Positions 1 to 5,169 of a stretch of DNA of 9,920 nt are shown in pieces (within the stretch, counting starts at the first letter, position 1; each line of letters begins with the position of its first letter). The stretch covers positions 1-9,920 of the forward strand of contig JADGNH010000067.1 of NCBI GenBank assembly GCA_017883605.1, read 5' to 3'. The translations under genes were made by a program, and so were the position numbers. The notes under the pieces are model-generated. The model was not told the origin of the DNA. It did not search any database and saw nothing but the letters and a program-made list of their open reading frames with translations. This DNA comes from Methanobacteriaceae archaeon (GTDB lineage: Archaea > Methanobacteriota > Methanobacteria > Methanobacteriales > Methanobacteriaceae).

Positions 1-60
1 CTGGGGAACGTGTAGTTTCATTTTTTTTGAACCGCATTTAGGGCAGAAAATCTTTGCCAA
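1..60 (-). CDS. zinc-ribbon protein, N-terminal 20 residues only (partial)
   Basis: Only the 5' end lies in the window; the gene continues past base 1. Read on the minus strand from a TTG codon at 60-58, it gives MAKIFCPKCGSKKMKLHVPQ with no stop. C6-P-K-C9-G is one half of a zinc-ribbon knuckle (CPxCG), common at the N-terminus of small archaeal zinc-ribbon proteins. The second knuckle would lie outside the window. The TTG start is supported by a strong ribosome binding site (GGAGGAG, complement of 66-72) at good spacing and by the lack of an in-frame ATG near it. A TATA-like stretch on the minus strand around 93-108 could drive it. The function is unknown; similar proteins may bind nucleic acid, but nothing here shows that. 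Confidence 0.65.
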   Translation of the reverse strand, partial: MAKIFCPKCGSKKMKLHVPQ

Positions 61-190
61 TCTCTCTCCTCCAATTATAAATATCTTCTTTAGTATTAAT
101 AAATTTTGTTGATTTAAAAAAAAACGAAAGAAAAGTAACTGTTTAGAATGGTAACTGCTGGGATATATGGAACTATTAAAGATTCTAAAT

Positions 191-207
191 AATTTAAAAA
201 AGAATTA
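191..207 (-). terminator. oligo-T terminator behind the tRNA pair
   Basis: Eleven bases past the tRNA-Phe 3' end the minus strand reads TTCTTTTTTAAATT, with a run of six T. A T-rich stop of this kind is usual for archaeal stable RNA units. A second run of nine T (116-124) follows further on. No hairpin is seen. Confidence 0.4.
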
Positions 208-214
208 GACTGGT

Positions 215-365
<151 letters not shown>

Positions 366-398
366 AAGTCGAGTCCAATTTGAATATAACCCTATTCC

Positions 399-412
399 TA
401 TATAACCTTTTC
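399..412 (-). promoter_or_regulatory. archaeal promoter (BRE and TATA) for the tRNA-Val/Phe unit
   Basis: The minus strand reads GGAAAAGGTTATATAG: a purine-rich BRE-like element directly before a TTATATA box. Start of transcription about 25 nt on would fall near 375, roughly 10 nt before the tRNA-Val 5' end, a normal spacing. A second TATA-like string (383-390) sits too close to the tRNA to be the main one. Confidence 0.6.
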
Positions 413-627
413 CAAACCTCTGCTGGAAAATCCTTTACAATAACATCCTATTTCTTTAATATTTATCAAAAAAGTTTAGCTAAACAATAAGACCTATTTC
501 TTAAAATTTAAAAAACATCCATGATTAAAATCTATATTTAAAAGAGATATTAGTATTAGATCTATATTTTAAGCTGATATAAAATAAAATCAGGATCTAT
601 CCATTTAATCACAATTATCACTGATAG

Positions 628-716
628 TTCCCCCTAATTATCACAGTCCCTACCAATTATAATTCCCCATAATTAATCATATCCCCTAATAGTCATAGTT
701 CTACTAATTAATATGA
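628..716. repeat. five degenerate ~18-bp tandem units with a CCCC-TAATTA core
   Basis: The stretch divides into adjacent units at 628-646, 647-662, 663-680, 681-698 and 699-716 (19, 16, 18, 18 and 18 bp). Each starts with a pyrimidine patch (TTCCCC, TCCCTA, TTCCCC, ATCCCC, TTCTAC) followed by a form of TAATTA(N)TCA. The units are imperfect, and the preceding bases 598-627 may be a further decayed unit. The array lies about 45 bp upstream of the gerW TATA box. It lacks unique spacers, so it is not a CRISPR array. It may be an old tandem duplication or a set of protein binding sites. Confidence 0.4.
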
Positions 717-754
717 CTAAATTCTGAATGAATTTGGAAAATAAGTAATAATTT

Positions 755-809
755 AAGAAATTTTATATGTTTTAATTTACATAAGTAATTATAATAATTT
801 TGGAGGGAT
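755..809 (+). promoter_or_regulatory. promoter and ribosome binding site of the gerW-like gene
   Basis: AAGAAA (BRE-like) leads into TTTTATATG (761-769), a good archaeal TATA box. The expected transcription start near 790 gives a leader of about 20 nt that holds GGAGGGAT (802-809), a strong Shine-Dalgarno site just before ATG at 813. Confidence 0.6.
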
Positions 810-812
810 AAT

Positions 813-1262
813 ATGGACATACAAGATCCAATAAAAACAACTGTAGATGAACTTTTGAAAGTGTTAAATATTGAAAATGTGGTAGGAGAAATAATAGAAA
901 CCGAAGATAAAGTGCTAATTCCAGTTACCAAGATGGGTATGGCATTTGGAGCTGGAATGGGTGAAGGTAAAGGCCCAGGAAGTCAAGGAGCTGGAGCAGG
1001 TGCTGGTGCCGGAGGGGCCGCCGGTATAGAGCCCATAGCCATGATAGTAGTGTTCAAAGGGCTATCTGGACCTGAAGGAGTTAAATTAATATCATTAACA
1101 CCCCCAAATCCCATGGCTCAGGCTTTAGGTGAAATGTTTTCTGGCATGGCAGGAATGATGAAAGAAAGTGGCATGAAAAAGAAATGGATGAAAAAACATA
1201 AAAAAGACTGGATGAAAAAACAAGAAGCAGGCGAGCCAGAATTCGAAGAAATGAAAGAGTAA
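813..1262 (+). CDS. GerW/YtfJ-family protein (Spore_YtfJ domain), 149 aa
   Basis: The protein has the GerW (Spore_YtfJ) layout. An N-terminal helix (about 5-20) precedes the strand motif G25-x(7)-D32-K33-x-L-x-P37-V38. A glycine/alanine-rich loop follows (about 42-71), then P74-I-A and a strand ending near 96. In Bacillus the family member YtfJ/GerW is a spore protein needed for normal germination; in archaea its role is unknown, and this organism is not expected to sporulate. The C-terminal tail (about 101-149) is unusual: rich in Met and Lys, with repeated W-M-K-K, ending in an acidic stretch. The start is fixed by GGAGGGAT before ATG. The next gene, 16 bases downstream, encodes a DUF2953 protein, the same partner as in Bacillus, which supports both calls. 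The two are very likely co-transcribed. Confidence 0.85.
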   Translation: MDIQDPIKTTVDELLKVLNIENVVGEIIETEDKVLIPVTKMGMAFGAGMGEGKGPGSQGAGAGAGAGGAAGIEPIAMIVVFKGLSGPEGVKLISLTPPNPMAQALGEMFSGMAGMMKESGMKKKWMKKHKKDWMKKQEAGEPEFEEMKE

Positions 1263-1278
1263 ATAAAGAGCGGATCAT

Positions 1279-1872
1279 TTGATCTACACTTTAATCGGTG
1301 CCATAATCCTTATTTTGGCATTGATTTTACTGGGAATTCTCTTAATTCCCTTCCACATCTCTTTTTACTTTCAGAAGAGTGGGAAGGAAATGGGGGGAAA
1401 GATGAAATTAAGCTGGATGAAAATACGGCTTATTCAGCGTGATATACCTTCAGAAGAGGAGGAAGAAAAAAAAGAGGAAAAAAAGGAAAAAGAAAGAAAA
1501 TTCGATATTAAAAAATTGATAAAATCAATAAAGCTTTTCTGGGAAGCATTAGACCATCTTAAACCCATAATTACCGCTTTTTTAAGATCCCTGACCCTAG
1601 AAAAATTTTCTTTAAATTTGAATTTAGGTTTTGGAAGTCCAGTGGACACCGCCATGACCAGCGGCTATTTCTGGAGTTTAGCTTCTGTGGCGAATCTCAT
1701 TCCCCCAGTTTCATTATCACTGGTCCCTGATTTTCAAAAAGAAAGAATTGACGGATCTGTAGAATTAAACATTAAATTAAAACTTTTTTGGATTGTAGTA
1801 GAATCTATCAAAGCTTTTACAAAAAAACCGGTTAGAGAACTTTTTTGGAGCCTTAGAGATTTGAATAAATAA
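1279..1872 (+). CDS. DUF2953-type membrane-anchored protein, 197 aa
   Basis: One N-terminal hydrophobic segment (about 3-25, full of Leu and Ile) anchors the protein; no signal-peptidase site is evident. A strongly charged linker of Glu and Lys (about 57-75) separates it from a C-terminal domain (about 77-197). That domain carries the G-x-G-x-P-x-D-T-A-x(3)-G-Y segment (117-130) and a later P-x-F pattern (150-152) typical of DUF2953 (Bacillus YtfI). The start is TTG at 1279: a stop at 1264-1266 blocks the frame upstream and no ATG is nearby. The ribosome binding site is weak (GCGGATCA), so translation may be coupled to the GerW-like gene 16 bases before it. Biochemical function is unknown. 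Family assignment rests on these motifs and on the GerW neighbour. Confidence 0.72.
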   Translation: MIYTLIGAIILILALILLGILLIPFHISFYFQKSGKEMGGKMKLSWMKIRLIQRDIPSEEEEEKKEEKKEKERKFDIKKLIKSIKLFWEALDHLKPIITAFLRSLTLEKFSLNLNLGFGSPVDTAMTSGYFWSLASVANLIPPVSLSLVPDFQKERIDGSVELNIKLKLFWIVVESIKAFTKKPVRELFWSLRDLNK

Positions 1873-1885
1873 ACATCTTAGAGAT

Positions 1886-1911
1886 TTAAAGGATAAAAAC
1901 CTAAATATAAT
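1886..1911 (+). promoter_or_regulatory. possible internal promoter before the 92-aa gene
   Basis: The 63-bp gap contains TTAAAGGATAAAAACC and then AAATATAAT (1903-1911), which resembles a TATA box. Transcription would start near 1932, leaving almost no leader before ATG 1936. The gene could instead be read from the upstream operon, so this is tentative. Confidence 0.3.
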
Positions 1912-1935
1912 TTCAATTTAATCCAGGGAAAGATT

Positions 1936-2214
1936 ATGAGTGCAAAATTTGAAGATACCCCAGGAATCTGGGAAGAGGAGATTGTAAAGGGCAAAGCTCT
2001 TAAAATAGGTGATAAAACTCTTTACCCAGTGATCCAAATATTGACCCTGGAAAAAGGCGGTAAATTTTGGTTTAAATCTGTCACTCCTATTGCCATCGCA
2101 GTCTTAGAACCTGATAATCGATATTTGATTCATCTAAGGGATGAAGAAGAGAATGAAACACCAGAAATAGAGGATATATTGGATGAATTAGAAATTAAAA
2201 GCAGAAATGATTAG
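1936..2214 (+). CDS. small GerW-like protein lacking the glycine loop, 92 aa
   Basis: I do not recognise this as a named family. Its core aligns without gaps to the GerW-like protein two genes upstream: G19-x(7)-D26-K27-x-L-x-P31-V32 here against G25-x(7)-D32-K33-x-L-x-P37-V38 there. It then has P51-I-A-x-x-V where the larger protein has P74-I-A-x-x-V. The roughly 30-residue Gly/Ala loop is replaced by a short segment containing G41-G42. The C-terminus (about 69-92) is acidic and probably helical. No signal peptide or membrane segment is seen. The ribosome binding site is weak (AGGGAAAGA before ATG). It lies 63 bp after the DUF2953 gene on the same strand and probably belongs to the same functional cluster. 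Homology to GerW is my inference from one short alignment. Confidence 0.7.
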   Translation: MSAKFEDTPGIWEEEIVKGKALKIGDKTLYPVIQILTLEKGGKFWFKSVTPIAIAVLEPDNRYLIHLRDEEENETPEIEDILDELEIKSRND

Positions 2215-2339
2215 ATCTAATTAATAAAATTTATTTAAAAAGATGAATAAAGAATTAAAATAAATTTTAAAAAAAAGAAAAAGAATTTTTTATCTTCAAA
2301 AATAAAGATCTTTATTCTAAAAATAATTTAAAAATGAAT
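2215..2339. terminator. AT-rich convergent terminator region with a 16-bp palindrome
   Basis: The spacer separates the plus-strand 92-aa gene from the minus-strand rubrerythrin gene. It holds T runs for both directions: a run of six T at 2285-2290 on the plus strand, and runs of eight and five T on the minus strand opposite the A tracts at about 2268-2281. AATAAAGATCTTTATT (2301-2316) is a perfect palindrome without a loop. Termination by T-rich tracts is the likely use. Confidence 0.45.
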
Positions 2340-2831
2340 TTAATCTATTTTTTTAAATTCTGAATCTGGAGCTCCGCAAATTGGACATAACTCTGGGGGT
2401 TCTTTTTCAACGGTATTTCCACAGAAATTACACACGTAATAAACAACTTCCACGTTTTCTCCCAGGTTTTCCAGAGCTTTTTCATAAAGTCCGGCATGGA
2501 TTTCTTCCACTTTATTAGCAACATCAAAAGTCCAGAGTGCCGCTTCATTTTCCTCTTCTTCTGCCACTTTTATAAAATCAGGATACATTTCCTTAAATTC
2601 CTCTACTTCTCCAGCTATTGCTTCTTCCAGATTTTCTCCGGTACTCTTAATCCCTGCAAGAACTTTGAGATGATTATGGGCGTGTACAGTCTCTGCCTCT
2701 GCGACAGCTCTAAACAGCCTTGCCACCTGGAAAAATCCTTCTTCATCAGCTTTCTGTGCAAAAGCCAGATATTTTCTGTTTGCCTGTGATTCACCAGCAA
2801 ATGCTTCCTTTAAATTATCAATAGTACTCAT
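2340..2831 (-). CDS. rubrerythrin, 163 aa
   Basis: This cytoplasmic non-heme iron protein reduces hydrogen peroxide to water and is a standard oxygen-defence enzyme of strict anaerobes. The N-terminal four-helix ferritin-like domain (about 1-125) shows the di-iron ligands E14, E47-x-x-H50, a candidate Glu in the E91-E94 cluster, and E109-x-x-H112. The C-terminal rubredoxin-like domain has the iron knuckles C134-x-x-C137-G and C149-x-x-C152-G, with the short 11-residue spacing of the rubrerythrin type. The length suits the compact archaeal form. GGAG (complement of about 2841-2844) sits correctly before the ATG. It lies downstream of the histone gene on the same strand but 339 bp away, so it almost certainly has its own promoter. 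Electron donors (rubredoxin or an F420-linked flavoprotein) are not in this window. Confidence 0.95.
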   Translation of the reverse strand: MSTIDNLKEAFAGESQANRKYLAFAQKADEEGFFQVARLFRAVAEAETVHAHNHLKVLAGIKSTGENLEEAIAGEVEEFKEMYPDFIKVAEEEENEAALWTFDVANKVEEIHAGLYEKALENLGENVEVVYYVCNFCGNTVEKEPPELCPICGAPDSEFKKID

Positions 2832-2930
2832 TTTACTGTCTCCTTCAAATTATATCATCTTCATTAATTTTCTTGATTTTCCACCAAAAATTTTCATTTC
2901 CTGATTTTCATCAAATTCTCTATAACAGTA

Positions 2931-2946
2931 GATTTATAGCACTTTC
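2931..2946 (-). promoter_or_regulatory. candidate rubrerythrin promoter
   Basis: On the minus strand GGAAAGTGCTATAAATC has a purine-rich BRE-like stretch followed by a CTATAAATC box (2931-2939). The start of transcription would be near 2909, giving a leader of about 78 nt. A second weaker TATA-like string, GTTATAGA (2919-2926), is an alternative. Confidence 0.35.
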
Positions 2947-2967
2947 CTATTAAGTTTTTTTCAAACT

Positions 2968-3011
2968 ACACCGGCAGTGTCAAATTTTACTTTGGTGACC
3001 CAAAAATTTGA
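2968..3011. promoter_or_regulatory. inverted-repeat element upstream of the rubrerythrin promoter
   Basis: A small GC-richer island lies in a very AT-rich spacer. ACAC (2968-2971) and GTGT (2977-2980) flank CGGCA. Next to it TCAAATT (2980-2986) pairs with AATTTGA (3005-3011), and inside these TTTGG (2991-2995) pairs with CCAAA (3000-3004) around TGAC. It sits just upstream of the candidate TATA box of rubrerythrin, where an archaeal activator would bind. A role in oxidative-stress control is inference. Confidence 0.35.
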
Positions 3012-3014
3012 TTA

Positions 3015-3170
3015 AATAAATAAAGTTAATTTTTATTAAAAAAAATCTTTTGACAATATTTTATTTCATTAACTTCATGAATTTCAGGAAAAACATATAA
3101 AAATTAGTCTGAATGTTTTAAATTGATGTTAATGATCTAATAAAATAATAAAAGAAAAAAAGAAAAAAAA
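3015..3170 (-). terminator. spacer behind the histone gene, with T-rich terminator at 3151-3170
   Basis: Directly after the histone stop codon the minus strand runs through eight T, C, seven T, C and four T (3151-3170), a typical archaeal oligo-T terminator with no hairpin. The remaining bases to 3015 are A/T-rich and I see no gene or further structure in them. Confidence 0.5.
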
Positions 3171-3377
3171 TTAAGCTGTTTTAACAGCCATTTCAACGTC
3201 GTCTGCTTTCACAGTTTTTCTTCCGGCGTGTTTTGCAAGTTCAACGGCTTTTTTAGCAATTTCTTCGCCTTTTTCTTCCAAAGATTTTGCTAAGGCCTCT
3301 TTTGCATCATCACTTATCCTTTGTGCACCAGCATTTTTTATGATTCTTCCCACTGGAGCAATAGGTAATTCAGCCAT
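3171..3377 (-). CDS. archaeal histone, HMf type, 68 aa
   Basis: A single histone-fold protein that binds and wraps DNA as dimers and longer polymers. The sequence starts M-A-E-L-P-I-A-P-V-G-R, the hallmark of methanogen histones, and is the usual length. DNA-contacting residues expected from HMfB are present: R11, R20, K54 and T55 (shifted by one because of the extra Ala at position 2). R53 and D60 can form the conserved fold-stabilising pair. G17, which corresponds to HMfB G16 important for close stacking of dimers, is kept. A near-perfect ribosome binding site (AGGAGGTGAT, complement of 3381-3390) suggests high expression. The gene is divergent from cofH and has its own promoter and terminator. 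Methanobacteriales usually carry several histone genes, so I give no specific symbol. Confidence 0.96.
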   Translation of the reverse strand: MAELPIAPVGRIIKNAGAQRISDDAKEALAKSLEEKGEEIAKKAVELAKHAGRKTVKADDVEMAVKTA

Positions 3378-3410
3378 ATTATCACCTCCTAATTTAGCTA
3401 TGACCCTATA

Positions 3411-3436
3411 ATATTTAAACTTATCGATTTTTATAG
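3411..3436 (-). promoter_or_regulatory. histone promoter (two TATA candidates)
   Basis: The minus strand has CTATAAAAA (3428-3436), which would start transcription near 3406 and leave a leader of about 29 nt containing the Shine-Dalgarno site. A second box, TTTAAATAT (3411-3419), would start inside the ribosome binding site and is less likely to be used. Confidence 0.45.
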
Positions 3437-3483
3437 CATTTTTGTCAATGGAAAATAGCCTACTGATTGAAAAAATGGGATCA

Positions 3484-3506
3484 CCATATAACCAAAACTT
3501 TTAAGG
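3484..3506 (+). promoter_or_regulatory. cofH promoter region
   Basis: CCATATAACC (3483-3492) is a TATA box that would place the transcript start near 3513, with an 18-nt leader. ACTTTTAAGG (3497-3506) would instead give a nearly leaderless mRNA starting around 3528. No strong Shine-Dalgarno site precedes the ATG; AAAGTGA (3511-3517) is the only candidate and lies rather far away. Confidence 0.4.
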
Positions 3507-3530
3507 TTACAAAGTGAAATATGAAATTGC

Positions 3531-4646
3531 ATGTTTGAGAAGCTGGACATCAACCCCCAAATAGAAGAGATACTGGAAAAAGCCTTAAAAAGCCCTATTT
3601 CACAAGAAGAAGCATTAAAACTGATAAAAACTACTGGAAAAGAATCTCATGCCCTTATAATGTCTGCAGATTCTTTACGTGAAGATATAGTAGGAGAAAC
3701 AGTTACCTACATCAAAAACTGGAACATAAACTTCACCGACATCTGCACCGGAACCTGCGGATTCTGCGCCTTCCGGAAAAATGAAAACGAAGAAGGGGCC
3801 TACTTTTTAAGTATTGAAGAAGTGGTGGAAAGAGCCAAAAAAGCCTGGAATGACGGCGCAGTGGAAGTCTGTATACAGGGAGGACTACATCCAGACCTAG
3901 ATGCCTACTTCTACGAAGAACTGCTACAGAAACTCCGGGCAGAACTTCCGGAAATCTACATACACGCATTCTCCCCCATGGAAATTTTTTACGGGGCTGC
4001 CAATGCTGAAATGTCAGTGAAAGACACGCTTAAAATGTTGAAAGAAGCTGGGCTGGATTCAATGCCAGGAACAGCTGCTGAAATACTTAACGATGATGTA
4101 AGAAGTGTGATCTGCCCTGAAAAGCTTAAAACTGCCCAATGGATAGAGGTGGTTGAAACCGCCCATCTTACCGGTATTCCCACCACCTGCACCATGATGT
4201 ACGGACACGTGGAGAACCTGAATCAGCGGGTGGAACACCTGGAAATTTTGAGGAATATCCAGAAAAAAACTGGTGGTTTTACCGAGTTCGTGCCCCTGAC
4301 TTTCATGCATTTAAATGCCCCCATCTACCGACAGGGAATTTCAAATCCCGGAACCACAGGATTAGAGGATTTAAAGCTCTATGCAGTGTCCAGACTGATG
4401 TTTGGAGATTTAATCCAGAATATACAGGTTTCCTGGGTTAAACTCGGCTTTAAATTTGCCCAAGTCTGCCTCACAGCCGGTGCCAATGATCTGGGCGGGA
4501 CCCTGGGAGAGGAGAACATATCTAAATCAGCAGGATCAACACACGGCGTGCAAACCACACCATCCAACCTCCAAAGATTAGTCAGGGATCTGGGAAGGGT
4601 GCCTGCTGAAAGAAACACTTTATACACCGATATAAAAGTTTTATGA
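3531..4646 (+). CDS. cofH: FO synthase subunit 2 (CofH), radical SAM enzyme of coenzyme F420 synthesis, 371 aa
   Basis: CofH joins L-tyrosine to 5-amino-6-(D-ribitylamino)uracil by radical chemistry; CofG then closes the ring to give FO, the deazaflavin part of coenzyme F420, the hydride carrier of methanogenesis. The radical SAM iron-sulfur motif is C72-x3-C76-x2-C79 within D-I-C-T-G-T-C-G-F-C-A-F. Other family marks are C-I-Q-G-G-L-H-P (about 114-121), H-A-F-S-P-M-E (about 145-151), the T-C-T-M-M-Y-G-H segment (about 221-228) and the G-A-N-D-L-G-G-T motif near the C-terminus. Length fits CofH. It stands alone between the histone gene (divergent) and a cyclophilin-like gene (convergent); cofG is not in the window. 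The middle and 3' part are noticeably GC-richer than the spacers, as expected for a conserved gene. Confidence 0.95.
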   Translation: MFEKLDINPQIEEILEKALKSPISQEEALKLIKTTGKESHALIMSADSLREDIVGETVTYIKNWNINFTDICTGTCGFCAFRKNENEEGAYFLSIEEVVERAKKAWNDGAVEVCIQGGLHPDLDAYFYEELLQKLRAELPEIYIHAFSPMEIFYGAANAEMSVKDTLKMLKEAGLDSMPGTAAEILNDDVRSVICPEKLKTAQWIEVVETAHLTGIPTTCTMMYGHVENLNQRVEHLEILRNIQKKTGGFTEFVPLTFMHLNAPIYRQGISNPGTTGLEDLKLYAVSRLMFGDLIQNIQVSWVKLGFKFAQVCLTAGANDLGGTLGEENISKSAGSTHGVQTTPSNLQRLVRDLGRVPAERNTLYTDIKVL

Positions 4647-4648
4647 AG

Positions 4649-4670
4649 TTTTAAAAAAATTTTTAGTTAC
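4649..4670. terminator. shared terminator between convergent cofH and the cyclophilin-like gene
   Basis: TTTTAAAAAAATTTTTAG follows the cofH stop. It offers five T on the plus strand and seven T on the minus strand, so it could end transcripts from both sides. The AAAAATTTTT core is self-complementary. Evidence is only base composition and position. Confidence 0.4.
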
Positions 4671-4706
4671 AATGAAAATCATGTAAATAAGAAATGATTA
4701 TTGGGA

Positions 4707-5057
4707 TTATAAAATCTTAAGAATGACTCTATCTCCATTTTCTACCTTATAAAAGAGTTCTAAATTCTCCGTAACCCTGCCGATATGATTGACATCAGAG
4801 GCAGGCTGCGACTCACCGTAAAATATGCAAAAAGCAGATCCTGGAGGCCAGTAGGATATATCTCCCTTTTTAGAGGTTGATGATGGGTTTTCATATTCAA
4901 GATCTAAAGGAATCTGGAAATACACCTCCTCAAGCCAGATATTTGCATCACCCTCAAGATTTATACCTTCATAAATCTTTTGGGCAGTACTCGGGTTTCT
5001 ATCATCCAGTTCTGCTATAGCATTTCCTTTTCCCACCACTTCTATTTCTATCTTCAT
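4707..5057 (-). CDS. cyclophilin-like fold protein (DUF369/TM1367 type), 116 aa
   Basis: A small soluble protein of the cyclophilin-like fold family found in archaea and Thermotoga. Its signature Y-W-P-P-G-x-A-x-C-x-F-Y-G-E occurs at about 68-81, followed by S-x-x-N-x-I-G-x-V (about 87-95), which is characteristic. The strand order I-W-x-E-E-V-Y-F-x-I-P (about 40-50) also fits. No signal peptide or membrane segment is seen. The fold is related to human cyclophilin, but peptidyl-prolyl isomerase activity is not established for this family, and its function is unknown. AAAGGTGA (complement of 5061-5068) is a good ribosome binding site for ATG 5057. It lies 112 bp downstream of deoC on the same strand. 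No clear terminator lies between them, so read-through from deoC is possible. Confidence 0.8.
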   Translation of the reverse strand: MKIEIEVVGKGNAIAELDDRNPSTAQKIYEGINLEGDANIWLEEVYFQIPLDLEYENPSSTSKKGDISYWPPGSAFCIFYGESQPASDVNHIGRVTENLELFYKVENGDRVILKIL

Positions 5058-5105
5058 TTATTCACCTTTTTTTAGATTTGTTAAATTCAGGGAATGAAAG
5101 TTAGG

Positions 5106-5167
5106 AATGGATATTTCCTTAATTAGGGGATAATATCCATTAATTTGGGAAATAAATATCCATTAAT
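5106..5167. repeat. AATATCCATTAAT direct repeats with an inverted copy
   Basis: AATATCCATTAAT occurs at 5132-5144 and 5155-5167, 23 bp apart. The first ten bases occur inverted as AATGGATATT at 5106-5115. The inverted copy and the first direct copy form a 10-bp stem around a 16-nt centre that itself contains CCTTAATTAGG. GGATAATATCC (5128-5138) is a further small palindrome. The cluster fills the spacer between deoC and the cyclophilin-like gene and overlaps the place where the latter's promoter would be, so it could be an operator or a stem-loop at the end of the deoC transcript. Confidence 0.5.
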
Positions 5168-5169
5168 AT

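Larger units (their letters stand above)
366..812. other. gene-free AT-rich spacer between tRNA-Val and the gerW-like gene
   Basis: This stretch of about 450 bases holds no convincing coding region. It contains the tRNA promoter at its left end, the repeat array at 628-716 and the promoter and ribosome binding site of the next gene at its right end. I see nothing else in 420-600 beyond A/T-rich sequence. Confidence 0.6.

Noticed and set aside
628..716. CRISPR array
   Set aside because: Units abut without unique spacers, are only 16-19 bp and imperfect, and no cas gene is nearby.
704..931. Minus-strand open reading frame of 75 codons
   Set aside because: It overlaps the start of the well-supported gerW-like gene on the opposite strand and has low-complexity composition.
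1064..1278. Minus-strand open reading frame opposite the gerW-like gene (within 1081-1278)
   Set aside because: It is Ser/Phe/Leu-rich antisense to the Met/Lys-rich tail and has no ribosome binding site.
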